The position numbers were made by a program, and so were the translations under genes. A stretch of DNA of 64,000 bases from Icerya purchasi (taxonomy: Eukaryota; Arthropoda; Insecta; Hemiptera; Monophlebidae), in NCBI GenBank assembly GCA_039619475.1, contig CM077116.1:198795117-198859116 (forward strand), written 5' to 3'. Under the pieces are notes generated by a model that saw nothing but the letters and a program-made list of their open reading frames with translations, searched no databases and was not told where the DNA came from. Each line of letters opens with the position of its first letter. The first letter of the stretch is position 1. This document shows positions 24,093 to 36,129 of this stretch, piece by piece.

Positions 24093-25514
24093 TTAATTGT
24101 TGGCTGAAATAGCCTTACCAGTTTTTTTGTTATTGGGAAGAGACTTTAACCCTTTAGAATTCACCACATTAGAGATTTTGGGATCCAAACCCTTTTTGCT
24201 TATGTTATTTGTATTACTTCTCAATATTGGTTGAATTGGTTTCGGATCGTTGTTAGTTAAAGTTGTGCTGTTGGTTAGTTTGGACGAACTAGGCTGTCTA
24301 TCTAACTTTTTTGGACTGGAATAATTTGTTTTTTTCCCTTCGTCAGAAGCCGCAAACGATACGGTACGTTTGAGACGGAAATCTGAGATAGAAATGAATT
24401 GCTTTGAATCAATGTATCCAGTCTTTCTTATCGGTTTGGGTTTAAATGAAGCGATAATATTAGATTCATTTTCGTGATTACTCTGCGAAATAGGCGGAAA
24501 ATTATTTTCTTCAGATAAGAGAGAAAAACGATTTCTTCTAACAGTATTGGAATAGAGATTTTTTTGTCGATATAGAGGAGGTATTTCTAATGAAGCCTCT
24601 TGAAAGCTGAGGTTATGTGACGCCATAAGTTCATTTATTTGAGTTTGCCTCCTTCTTTCTTGACACGAAGTATCGGTGGTTCTATGCTGATTTTTGCAAA
24701 ACACACAAATTGGAGATGCACTAGTACAAGCTTCTTCCGAATGTTCTTTTCCTCCGCAGCGCAGACACCTGGAATTGCCCTTGCACTGTCTGGCTAGGTG
24801 ACCATATCGGAGACATCGGTAACACTGACACGTACGTCAAACAAATGGTTCACAAGGGAACCTGACGTTCCATAAAAAAACATGCGATGGTAAGGACTGG
24901 CCTTCAAACGAGATCAGTACAGAAGAACTTGGAAAATATTTAATTTCGCCCTCGACATTAGCTCGTCTATTTAATCGCTTAATGTTATTAACTACAAACG
25001 GGTAGGAGTCAATCATTTCCATGATTTGATCAACGGAATACTCGATATCCACTCCCTTAAGAACACGAAATCGTGAGACCAGATGTGCCGGAATAAAAGC
25101 TCTATACCCGCTCGTAAGAAAGCAAGAACAAGAAACTAAATTATTGGCGGAATGAGGTGACGACAATTGAATAATAACTCTATTACGGCCTACCTTCTTA
25201 ATTTCAATAATATCTTTCCACAAATTATTTCTTTTTAATATTTCGGCGATTTTTAACGCACTAATGGCTAGTCTGATTGAGTCGGGTTGATAGGCTTTTT
25301 CAATAAAAACTTTAAAACCTTTATCACTATGAGTGGAATTTGTATCAGTAGGATAAAAGTTAGAAATGTAATTACGAGGTTCTGAAAGTGCTGAGTTGTT
25401 CGTGCTATTGTTATGACCGGCTTCATTATTTGTCTTATCAAGATTGCTGTTGCTATCATTATTGTTATCACTAGTTACAGATTCTTTAGACTTACTTAAC
25501 TGAGCCGTCTGCAT
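24093..25514 (-). pseudogene. I2 ORF1, Gag-like zinc-knuckle protein with one nonsense codon
   Basis: The frame of 474 codons is interrupted only by TGA at 24839-24837 (codon 226), just before the zinc knuckles. Beyond the stop the frame continues with CQCYRCLRYGH, CLRCGGKEH and CVFCKNQH, three knuckles characteristic of LINE ORF1 RNA-binding proteins, and then an S/N/K-rich tail. The N-terminal half is N- and S-rich. The usual codon at the stop is unknown, and CGA-to-TGA at a CpG is a plausible origin (inference). The order matches I7 ORF1. Confidence 0.85.
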
Positions 25515-25797
25515 CGTTAATAATAGTTGTAAAATTACTTACCTCGGTGCACAGCGTACTGTTACCTGTTTCCCTTAACTTGATGGGGGGATCTTTCCCC
25601 CCATCCTCGTCCACGTCCATGTGCGGTGTTAACCACCTGCAACACCGAAAACTTGACGACCGAGCAGAAAGAAGAAAAGAAAGGAAAGAGAGAAGAAAAA
25701 AAAAAAGTACTACGAATTCGTTGAAATAAGTAAACGGTTTTATCAACACGAACGCGATAGAACACACTTTCGTCAACAGTTGATAAACTGAATTCCT

Positions 25798-28037
25798 ACT
25801 ATTTAACATCATTGATTTCTGTTTATTCATCAAAACTGTTTCACAGAGAGATTTAATTTGACAGACACTTTCTCTGACTACTTAAATGTCTGATAATAAT
25901 TCTATTGTATTTGAAAAAGTTAAAGCCTTAAAATTTAGTTATAATTTAATTAGTATCCCAGATAATGTCATTACACCCCGTTGACTAGATCAAACAAAAT
26001 CAGAAGTGTGTTTTTTTTATAGTTCCCCATGACTGCGCCCATGTATTAATACCCATTTAAATCTGTACTTGGGAATTCACAAAAAAAATTTGTTTTATTG
26101 GGAATTGTGTTTAAGTAACGATTCCTTCTCTCTTTGGGAAACATGTTTAAACCGTCTAACAAAAAATAGTGTTCACGTTTCACATTTAGCTAAAGATTAT
26201 TGATCTTTCTATAACCTGTCTGTCGTGATCTAACAAAAAGTTTTACTCAAATAAACAACACACACAGCCATCGTTTTGAAGAGGCCGTGTTATTCACACA
26301 GTGATCTCACATAATTACACGTTTAAAAGAACATCTTTTTCACTCATATCTTTCAATCCCTTTGTTTGGAGTTTTTTATTAAAATTAATTTATTACCGCA
26401 ACAGCAAACTGTAGTAATTGTAGCGTGATTATTTTTGTAATGCTGCATTGTTTTTATTTTGATTTGATCAGTATAACTTACAAGTGATGAGAATCCTCTT
26501 GTTTAGATGACAGGATTTGGAAAAATTAACATATAAGTAAGCATTAGGTTACATATGTAAAACAAAAAATTTTAGGTACCCTAATACTGACAAATATGCA
26601 TCCAATGCAACATCTTAACGGGTGCGTCCATCATCAGTATGCCAATATATCCGTGCATTAATATTTTTTGAGCCCTTTATATTGCTGCTTCATGTTATAA
26701 ACTTTAACAAATTGGATAATTTGTGAAATATAATATTCTGGTAATTTAATTGTTGCAAATTACATTTTAATACAGCATAAACAAATAGTTTTTTAAGATA
26801 TAACAAATTTATTCTTGATTATTAATTTATATTATTTTATTTCTATGAAATTGATAGGCGGTAAGTATGCTTTCATTGAATTAATATATTTAGCTGTTAG
26901 GAACCTTATGTTTTACAATCACAAACAGCTGAAATCAATCGCTATATTACATATATGTTTCATGATAATTCTATTGTATTTGAAAAAGGTAAAGCCTTAT
27001 AATTTAATTATAATTTAATAAATATCCTAGAACATGTCATCACATCTCGTTGACTAGATCAAACAAAATCAGAAGTGGGTTTGTTTTATAGGTCAATAAA
27101 ACTTGCTGATGCCACTGAATACATTTTTATTCAACTACACCTATCTCTAAACACTTGACTAGACCAGCTGGAGCATAATATTATTGGAAACAGTTCATTA
27201 CACTTTCCCTATTAGAACTATCTTAAAATTTGACTGCAGTAAGTGTGTATAATAAATTTCTTAAAAGTTGGAATGTGTTGACATGTTATGTATTCTTCCT
27301 TCTTGTCTAATTTAAAAAACTTTTATTACAATGAAATTCACAGAAGGTAATTAATATACAGGTAGACAGAAAAACCAGTATATATTGAAACTGATATCTT
27401 GGCAATTAATTACATCCTAATATTAAATTTTCTGCACTTTGCACGTCTTGGCTTACATAATTATCTAATTTTTAAACCTGTTCAAACATCGAAAGATATA
27501 TTATTAATCCAGATCTTTCTTATAATGGATTCAATTAAATGGAAATACTATATTGCACATTACAGTATTACTCATTATAAATATCAGAACTGTGTATAAA
27601 AATTAGCCTATCATTGTATAATGTAATATCATAATATCATGGATAACATTTACAAACGATTCCTGTACATCTAATATCCATGATATCTACAATTCTGAAC
27701 ATTTTTAGAAATTGAAGGCAAATAAAAATCTTGAGAATTAAATCAAAAGAGTAGATCGGTCATCATCTCATTCCCTTTTACAATTCCTATATTATATCAA
27801 TTCCTGTTTAATATTTATACATTTCAGTCATAATATACTACGTTTATGTTACTAGCTGGTCGATGAAGTGTTTTCAATACACATTCATAGTATTTCGATT
27901 TTTTTAGCAGATTTATTTTGTATCATTTCATATTTAGAATAAAACTGTATTTGTTTGAATAGATGTTCCACAGTGGAAATGTGGAATATACAAATGATTA
28001 ATCATATTTATATCAGTAGATTAAAACATTCTATATA
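25798..28037. repeat. Macrosatellite segment (with an insert at 26020-26394)
   Basis: Satellite runs from the atttaacatcattg block to the ttctatata block where the mariner begins. A rearranged join near 26945-26955 links unit position about 2540 to about 480. The ORFs reported near 26815 and 27399 are chance frames inside satellite. No gene is present. Confidence 0.75.
26020..26394. other. Unidentified insert of about 375 bp in satellite
   Basis: The sequence starting at ttccccatgactgcgcc lacks any satellite landmark, and satellite returns near 26395. It has no clear terminal inverted repeat, tail or ORF. It may be a short non-autonomous element or filler DNA. Confidence 0.4.
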
Positions 28038-29357
28038 CAGGGTGAGCCAAAAGAACATCCCGAATTTTAAATGCTCGTCAAATAAAGACTAATATACTTA
28101 CGGAAATGAAACAAACGTTGAAATACTTCAAAAAGAACGCCATTTATTGTACACTGTTAGTTTTGAACAATACTCCATATGAATAGTCACCATTTTGATT
28201 TTTACATTGTTGCAATCTTTCCTCAAAATTATGCATTACTTTTTTAAGAGTTGGTTTTTTAATCGCCGCAATTTCCTTCTGAATGGCCAATTTCATCTCG
28301 TCGGTTATTGCTGGTTTACCCTCGTACACCTTGCTTTTCAAGTAGCCCCATAGGTAAAAATCTGTCGGTGTTAAATCCGGACTGCGCGGCGGCCAAAACA
28401 GCTCACAGTTTCGCGAAATCAAGCGGTCCTGAAACTTCTCTCTTAATAACCGCAAAACATCGTTACGAATATGTGGTGTGGCCCCGTCTTGTTGAAACCG
28501 CGTTTTAGATAATGCAATCCTCTTCCGTCTGAGCTTCGGTAGAAAAAACTCGTTTAACATTTGGATGTAGCGGTCGCCGTTCACAGTAACATTCGCTCCG
28601 TCCTCCTCGAAGAAGTAGAGACCGATTATCGCTTTCGCACTGACTGCGCACCATACCGTGATACGAGGGGTGTGCAAGGGTACCGGGTGAACGATTCGAG
28701 GGTTCTCAGTAGCATAATACCGCATGTTTTGTTTATTAACGTTACCATTTAAATCGAAATGCGCCTCGTCGCTAAAAAAAACATAATCCAAATCGACGTC
28801 TTCTTCCTCCAGCATATCCAAAAATTTATTACAAAATTCTAACCTTCTTGGCTTATCTGTTGGTATCAATTCTTGGGTTAGTTGTATCTTGTATGGGTGC
28901 ATATTGAGGTCGTTTCGAATTATTCTTCTGAGTGAAGTACGGGGAATTTTCAAGGCGGAAGCCTGGCGACGAACGGATCTGCGCGGACTTCGCGACAATG
29001 CTACGCGCACTTTTTCGATGTTTGTCGGGGTTCTAGACGATCGACGGCGACCTTGATGGTTGACCGCTACCACACTACCGTATTCTCGGAAGTTTTTTAC
29101 CCATTTGAGGATACTTTTACGGTCGGGGGGATTGTCATGACGTTTTAAATTAAATTGTTTTTTAAACGCGCGTTGTACCGCGATTACACTTTCACCGTTT
29201 TTCACAAAGTACTCGACAACGAAAGAGCGTTGTTTACGCATCCACGACATCATGACTACTTATTTAGCGCCAGATGGCGTTGAAATCGCCACGCTAACTC
29301 ACAGTGTATGATTTTGACGAGCGTTTGAAATTCGGGATGTTCTTTTGGCCCACCCTA
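28038..29357 (-). mobile_element. Mariner-like element, complete, with 45-bp TIRs and TA duplication
   Basis: The terminal inverted repeats are 28038-28082 and 29313-29357, with 41 of 45 positions matching by eye. They start CAGGGTG (left) and TAGGGTG (right, reverse complement) and continue GCCAAAAGAACATCCC. TA dinucleotides flank both ends, and the satellite is continuous once the element is removed. The 1.32-kb body carries one uninterrupted transposase gene on the minus strand. The complete ORF with matching TIRs makes this the best candidate for a recently active element in the window. Confidence 0.93.
28144..29253 (-). CDS. Mariner-family transposase (369 aa, intact)
   Basis: The protein cuts and rejoins the element at TA targets. 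Residues about 8-60 form an N-terminal helix-turn-helix resembling the DUF4817 type (FVVEYFVKNGES, then ILKWVKNF). A second HTH region lies at about 85-125 (RRSVRRQASALKIPRTSLRR). The catalytic core shows the first Asp in FFSDEAHF, the second in QQDGATPH and the third in PPRSPDLTP, with 36 residues between the second and third Asp by my count. The spacing is longer than the 34 of classic mariners. Length is near the usual 340-370. Two adjacent Met codons open the frame, and the upstream one is used here. There is no stop or frameshift. Confidence 0.93.
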   Translation of the reverse strand: MMSWMRKQRSFVVEYFVKNGESVIAVQRAFKKQFNLKRHDNPPDRKSILKWVKNFREYGSVVAVNHQGRRRSSRTPTNIEKVRVALSRSPRRSVRRQASALKIPRTSLRRIIRNDLNMHPYKIQLTQELIPTDKPRRLEFCNKFLDMLEEEDVDLDYVFFSDEAHFDLNGNVNKQNMRYYATENPRIVHPVPLHTPRITVWCAVSAKAIIGLYFFEEDGANVTVNGDRYIQMLNEFFLPKLRRKRIALSKTRFQQDGATPHIRNDVLRLLREKFQDRLISRNCELFWPPRSPDLTPTDFYLWGYLKSKVYEGKPAITDEMKLAIQKEIAAIKKPTLKKVMHNFEERLQQCKNQNGDYSYGVLFKTNSVQ

Positions 29358-30706
29358 TATATATATGCCACTAATTTTAATAAACAGCATTTAATTTAAC
29401 ATATATAAATTATCTGAAGAAAAAAAAAATTGACTACGGAAATTTTAGATTAATTATGGAAATTGGTTAATTTGTATTCTGGAAAACCACTGAGCTCAGT
29501 TAACCAAATCGACTTAAAAATTGTTAACTGTATTCAGCATTTTAGAAACATGCTTATAACAACTTGAAATATCCTAAAGTATTTATGATTGCTATTAAGT
29601 ATTCATTCAGTTCAGTTACAGCTAATTATTAGTGAACACAATGTATTATGCTCTCATAAATAATTCCCTACTTTTGGATTCCTTTTAATTTAATTATTGT
29701 TAAATATGATTATTCCATGTAAGAGTCAATTTCATAACGAATTTTGTATGTTACTTCAGTTTTGTACAATATCTAAGAGATGGGAAATTAAAATAACATC
29801 TGACTAATAGCTATTAACTGGAGAAGCTTATCTGAAACCACAAATATAATCATATATATATATGAATCATAGGATTTTTATAATTTTATTGGCAATATTG
29901 AAAGGGGCATTCCTCATTTCTTTCTCAATGTTCATTTGGTCAATTTTATCCTGCAATTAGTGCAATATCACAGTAAGCATTGGCAGTGCTATAAATTTGT
30001 AGTACTCTACTGCGCAGAAATATGCATCCAATGCAACACACTAATCGGTGTGTCCATCACCAGTATGCCAATATATTCATGCATTACTACTTTGTAAGCA
30101 CTTTATTTTTCTGCTGCAAACTATAAATTTTAACAAGTTGCAAAATTTTTCAAATGTTTATTCTTGTAATTTGATTGTTGCAAATTACATTTTAGTACAG
30201 CATAAACAAATAGTTTTTATTAATGTATAACAAATTTAATCTTGATTACTAATTTATATAATTTTTATTTTATGAAATTCATAGGAGGTAAGAATGATTT
30301 CATAGAATTAATACCTTTAGCTATTAGCAACCTTATGTATCACATTTACAAACGGCAGCAATAAACTGCTATATTCCAGCTAATGTTATATTGGAAATGA
30401 TTTCTACTAGTAATAGTATATTCTGTATTATAACTTGGCACTCCTTAAATAAACAGAAATATTGAAAGATACATAATAAGTCTTAATTTTATCTCAACAT
30501 GCCTGAACACCCGGCTTGCACTTGTGGCATACCCACAATTTCACATCAAATAAATGTGATTATGGTGCACCTGTATAAGCTAACTTCTAAAATTTTAGTG
30601 GTATACTGATCCCTGTTTAATATTACCCATTAGAAATTTCACAAGAAGTGAACTTCCTTTATATTACTTTCAACAAATTTATTTTTTATCATTTGGTAAA
30701 GGCATA
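29358..30706. repeat. Macrosatellite segment
   Basis: It runs from the gccactaattttaataaac block after the mariner through a unit start near 30400 to the deletion junction at about 30665, which is shared with 11425. It ends at catttggtaa next to the Tc1 end. No gene is present. Confidence 0.77.
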
Positions 30707-31289
30707 TACAGTGATCAACATTAATATTGGGACACATGTAAAATTTAATAATAAACATGAAAAAAATGCCATTCGAATACAATTTTTGAACAAGTAACGA
30801 CAAAATATATTTGTAATATCTATATTACCAAGGAGAAATACACAAAAATTTTTAAAAATACTTATTTTAACTTAATAAAACTCAAAAAAATTTAAAACAT
30901 TGCGATTTAAAAAGGTAACAAAAATAATCGGACTCTTCGAAAATGAAACAAAAAAAAATCATTTAAAATTTAAAAAAAAAAATTAATACTTGGTAGGTAA
31001 CACTTTTTGCTAGACATTCTTCGCGGCATCGACTTTTTTTTTTTTGAAAATATATATTTTTATTAATATTTAAACATTTCCTCGTCAAGCCCCCCTCTTC
31101 TTCTTTCTTTACTTTCTCTCTGTTTCTTTTATTTTTCCTTTCGTAGCTTTATGCTAGTTTATAATTATTTTTATACCTATTATGTTCCCGTTTCCACTTG
31201 TTGTGGTATCTTTTCTCTCTTTCCGGTATTTGTTATAGTTTTTCCCCTTCCTTGGATTTTGAGATATTCTGATGAACTGCCAATTGAGT

Positions 31290-31775
31290 TTATTGCAGTA
31301 ATTGTTTTCTTTATCATTGAAGGTACTGACGCCGAAGTGGCTATTCTCACTGTCGGGCGCAGTTACATTTATTTCAATGTTTTCGTTTACCAGTGTACTC
31401 ATGGAACGCTCGTTTCGAGCCCGAGTTACTTGGTTACGACTCTATATTGCAATATGCTGTATATTAATCTCACTTCAGTGGGACTCACGGAGCGAGTTTC
31501 GGTGTTTATACCTTTCGTTCCGCTTAACACTATAACTGCAAACTGCAGTAATTGTTTCCTTAAACATTGAATGTACTGATGATTTTGTAGCTAAAACTAG
31601 TAGCGGGCTCAGTTACATTCATTTCATGGTTGTCTTTCACCAGTGTACTTTTGTCTCGTTTTTTTTCGAGTTGGAGATTCACTGCAAACAAGTTATTTAT
31701 TATTCTCACTTTAGTGGGACCTTTGCAACGTGTTACGGCATTTACTCAGCTCGCTTCGCTCTACACTCTAACTGC
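31290..31775 (+). repeat. Tandem units of about 240 bp in the I3 5' region
   Basis: The block gcagtaattgttt recurs at about 31294 and 31540, cagttacatt(t/c)atttca at about 31360 and 31610, and the cagtgtact block at about 31392 and 31636. The (c/t)agtgggac block occurs at about 31478 and 31712. Two diverged units of about 235-245 bp lie upstream of the coding region. This layout resembles the monomeric 5' UTR promoters known for some LINEs. A promoter role is inference. Confidence 0.6.
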
Positions 31776-32110
31776 AATGGGCATCGGATCATTCTCCCAA
31801 AAGATGTCTTTAAAATCCTTTTCTCAGGATACTGTTTTCTTTGTTGCTTCCTACATCCTACTATCTTCGCGCAACAATTTTTCGGAGCGGAGAGGGCTAT
31901 ATTACTTTGTCTTTTTCCCTCTCTTGTTCCTTTCTCCCTTTTTCTCCTTTCTCGGTATTGCGTTTTTTATTTTGTTGGAATATGGAAATGGTTTAATTGT
32001 TATTTTCTTGTCTTATTTTTTACCTTCCTTCCTTCTTTGGCTTGGTGTGCGTGTTCTACTTTTCCATGTTCTTCTTTTTCTTTCAACTTCCGTCTATCTA
32101 AGAATTCATT

Positions 32111-35100
32111 ATGCCCGCCCGGCTTAAGGTCCTACAATGGAATTTCCGGAACATTAATGCCAACAGAAACACCCTAGAACGTCTGTTAGATGAACATGAC
32201 ATTAGTATCGCGCTTCTTTCGGAAACATGGTTATTAAGCTCTTCTGAGATCAATTTTAATGGGTTCTCGCTGATCTGTTCCAATCGCAGTGATGGCTATG
32301 GCGGTTCAGCGATTTTAGTAAGAAACGATGTTCAGTTTTCAGCCCATTCGCCCCAGCCTTTGTTTCCTCCTAATCCTCCTTTTTCCAGCTTAGTACATAT
32401 CTCAATTTTCAACTATGCTACTAGGCCCTTTCATTTCATTTCCGCTCATATTCCACCTACTTTTGATTTACGTGATTTCCCCTCTCTAACTTTAATCAAC
32501 TCCCTCTCCCCTCCTTTTCTCATAGGTGGTGATTGGAACGCCCACTCTCTTCTTTGAGGCTGTTCTGATTACAATAGTAATGGCAGTCTTAGAGAATTTC
32601 ATCCTTCAAAATGATCTATTCCATCTCAATGATGGTTCGCCTACGTGCATCAGAAGTCACTCCTCTCTCAGCTCCATTGATCTATCCCTTACCTCTCCTA
32701 ATCTTGGCTTCAGTGTTTCATGGTGTACTTTAGACGACACGTTTGGAAATGACCACGTTCCTATTTTGATCTCAATGAATGAAGTCTCTTCCTCGTCTTT
32801 CCATACTTCTTCTAAGCTTCCGAAGTGGGTTCTTTCTAAAGTTGATTGGGTTAAATTACGTTCTTCCGTCGATTGCGCACTCTCTTCTATCCCTGCTTCC
32901 TTGAATTGTTTTTCCCAATATGAATTCTTCATTGATTCGATCTCTTTTTCCTTAACTTGTTCTTCTCCCCATGTCCATCATTCATCTTATAAAAAGGCGA
33001 AATCGTCTTCCGCTTTGTGGTGGAATCAAGATTGTAAGACTGCTTTTGATCTTAGTTCAACTACTTTTAGACCTTTTCGCTCTAGACCATTTTTCATTAA
33101 CTATCTTTCTCATAAAAGAGCCAATATTAGGCTAGATTTATCCTTAAATCGGCAAAGAAGAATGCATGGAAAAACTTCTGTTCCTCCTTCTCTCGCTCTA
33201 CTCCTATTTCTCAGGTTTGGGGAATGGTCAAGGCTTTCAAGTCCTCTCTTTCCCCTCATCCTTTTGCCTGTCATTTCTCTGATGAAAAGTTAATCTCCTT
33301 TTTTGACTCTATTGCTCCTTGTTATGTTCCTAACTTTAACGAATCATGTCGCATCCCATCCTCTTCCACCTCCTCACATTTTCTGCTTACTCCTTTTACC
33401 TTCACGGAATTAGAAACTTCTTTACGCAATTCTACTAACTCTGCTCCTGGAGTGGATGGAATTACATTCTCTATTCTTAACAATCTTTCCGATTTTTCTC
33501 TTCGATTCCTCTTAAACTTGTTTAACTCCTTTCTTCGCTTTGGTTGTATTTCCCTATCTTGGAATATCTTCATCGTTATTCCTATCCCTAAGCCCAACTC
33601 TTCCACACTTCGTCTAATTTCTCTTACGTTTTGTGTCTGGAATTCGAAAACCTAATCAATAGACGTCTTGTTTGGTGGCTTGAACGTTACAACTTGTTGC
33701 CAAGTAATATGTCTGGCTTTCGCCCTGGTCGCGGCCTTCCCGACTGTATTAGTGTATTTCTGGCAGACTTCTACAAGTTATTCATCGACAAAAAATTTCT
33801 TATTGCTTCCTTTCTTGATATCTCGGCAGCTTTCAACAATCTCCAAGTTCCTACTCTTTTTGATTTATTGCTTTCCTTTAACATTCCGGCTCATTTTTCT
33901 TCCCTTATTATGAATCTTTTCCTTTGCCGAATTGTCACTCCTTTTGTTCCCCTTCATGTGTAGCTACTCGACAGATCTTTCGTGGATTGCCGCATGGCTC
34001 CTGCCTCAGCCCAACTTTGTTCAATATCTATTTCATTAAAATTGATTCTTTGTCTCTGAGTTACTCTTCCCTTTAGTTTGCTGATGACATCCTCATTTAT
34101 TCCACTCACCGCAATATCGCGCAGGCTAACTCCCAACTTCAAAACTCCTTAATTTCATTGTAAGACGCTTTATGCAACATCCATTTCATTTCTTCTATTA
34201 AATCTTCTACTGTTGTCTTTACTTTGCGTCCTTTTATTCGTTCCTTAATCAACCTTGTTTTAAATAGCGGCCCAATCTCTCTTTGTTCCTCCTTTCGTTA
34301 TTTGGGTGTTTTCCTGGATAGTCGACTTTCATTTCATGATCATATCAACCACCTATTCGTGTCCGCCTGCAAAAGACTCAACTTCATTAAATCCCTTTCT
34401 CATACTGATTGGGGTGGTGATCCTGTGATCCTGGTTATGTTTTACAAATCTTTTATCCGTTCTATTCTTGATTACTGTTCCTACATTTACGGAAATTCTT
34501 CTAGATCCCTTCTCTCTAGGCTCGATCGTGTTCAAAATGCATGTCTCCGTCTCTGCTTTGAAGCCCGAAAGTCTACTCCCATCCCAGCTCTGCACGCGGA
34601 ATCTCACATTCCCCCTTTTTTTCTTCGACGTTCCTTCTTGGGTTATCGTTTCCTCATCAAACGGTTGCCGATTTCCTCTTCTCCTCTGATTTCTTCTTAT
34701 TCTTCCATCTAACGTAGCTCTCGTTTTTCTGTCAACAAAACTCCCATTCTATCTCTTATCGCTGCCCGTCTTTTTCAGTTTTCTTCGTATAGCTACATTC
34801 ATGATAAACTCCCATATTTCTCCTTAAATTTTTCCTCTTTTCTTCATCCTATTAATTGCTCTTATTCACCGATTCTTCCTAAACCTGTCATTCATAATGT
34901 TATTAGATCGGAATTTTTATAGAATCTAATCTCTTCATTCCCTGATCATTTCTTGATTTTCAGCGATGGCTCCAAGGGACCCAATGGTGTTGGTGCAGTC
35001 TTTTTCTGTCCTTCTCTAAATTATGTCGAGTCCTTTAAACTTCGCTCTTTTTGCTGTATCTTCTATGCGGAATCCTCCGCTATTCTGCATGCACTTCTTT

Positions 35101-35843
35101 TTATCAGGTCCTCTCCTGTCTTTCGCAATATCCTTATCCTGTCGGATGCTCATAGCGTGCTGCAAACTATTGCATCTCCTCTTCCTCCTCACTCAGTCGA
35201 TTACGTTATTCTTCTTATTCGCTCTTTGATTCAAGATCTTTTCCTTTCACATTTAATCCAAACGGACTTCTTCTATTGGATACCAGGTCATGCCGAAATT
35301 GAGGGTAATGAGTTAGTTGATTCATTCGCTCGGTTATCTTCCTTTTCTGGTAGATTTCTTCCTGTTTTCTCTTCTTCCAATATAACCCTTCTGTCTTCTG
35401 CTGCTCATTCCAATCTATGGTTTGATTCCTACGTCTCTTCTTTCTCCAATCCGGATTCCTTTTTCTTATGTATTCAGCCTTCCCTTCCTCGTTTCCCCTG
35501 GTTTCTTGACTTTTTTGCCATGCGTCGCTCCAACATCTCTGCGATTTGCCACCTGCGTTCTGGGCACAGTTTGCTTCATTCCTCGCTTTTCCATTTCTCT
35601 CTTATGCCGTCTCTTTTTTGTCCATTGCACCTCTCCAATATCCAATTTGTGTGTGAACCCGATCACGTAATGTTCAAGTGTGTATCTCTTGCAACCGATC
35701 AAGCTGCTTTCTACTCCTCCCTTTTACAAATTGGTATTCCCACTCCATACAGTGCTTCGTTCATTCTCTCCCTTCCTTCTCCTTCTGTTGTTCAGGCTCT
35801 TGATTTCTTTTTGTCGGCTATCTTTGATCGTATAAAGATCTAA
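32111..35843 (+). pseudogene. I3 ORF2, endonuclease-RT-RNase H, multiply frameshifted
   Basis: The ORF2 order is preserved but spread over different frames. Endonuclease: LQWNFRNI and SETW from 32111, and GGDWNAHS near 32526, where the first frameshift occurs, then NDHVPI near 32750. The RT fingers (APGVDGITF near 33450) are in a second frame. FRPGRG and FLDIS near 33715-33830 are in a third. GLPHGS near 33985 and FADD near 34077 are in a fourth, with in-frame stops at about 34074 and 34160. RNase H (34953-35843) is open, with SDGSK, AES, LSDAHS and GNELVDS all intact. At least three frameshifts and four stops make it non-functional. Confidence 0.85.
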
Positions 35844-36129
35844 GCTTTTTCCTCTGTTCTTGGGCCAATGTCATTGTAGACGAGCCCAAAAGAAAGAAAA
35901 AAAAGAAGCTATACGCTTCTTGACGAATTTTTTTACATTTAAATATGCCTACATTATACTACTTATATACTGTACAATTTTATCGCCGCGCAAATATTTT
36001 ATTACAAACTAATCCTATTTTTCCTTATTTCTAACTTAGCTATAACTAATCTATTATTTATTTTATTTTTATTTTTTATTATTTTATTATTTATTTTGTT
36101 CCGTCCCTTTCCCCTTTCCTTTTTTCATT

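Larger units (their letters stand above)
19803..25797 (-). mobile_element. I2: full-length I-superfamily LINE with RNase H
   Basis: This 6-kb element is read right to left. A 5' UTR (about 25515-25797) is followed by ORF1 (25514-24093), a gap of about 150 nt, ORF2 (23940-20176), a 3' UTR with an internal duplication, and a poly-T tract at 19803-19820 that represents the poly-A tail. Flanking satellite matches across the insertion (gatttcactat | ttaacatcattg), with a short actat duplication at each side. Both ORFs stay in one frame over their whole length. The only visible coding lesions are three nonsense codons and one substituted catalytic residue, so this copy is young but inactive. Confidence 0.88.
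31090..35905 (+). mobile_element. I3: decayed I-like LINE with RNase H, inserted in C4
   Basis: I3 starts at about 31090 with a pyrimidine-rich stretch and ends in an A-rich tail at about 35888-35905 after a gagccc motif. It lies opposite in strand to its host C4. ORF1 was not found, and the 5' 1 kb instead contains tandem repeat units. ORF2 covers 32111-35843 in several frames. The flanks fit together into one continuous hairpin of C4, which supports both boundaries to within a few bases. Confidence 0.75.

Noticed and set aside
31151..32127. Long hydrophobic plus-strand frames (139, 183 and 165 codons) upstream of I3 ORF2
   Set aside because: They overlap in different frames, are F/L/S-rich translations of pyrimidine-rich DNA, run through the 5' tandem units and show no domain.
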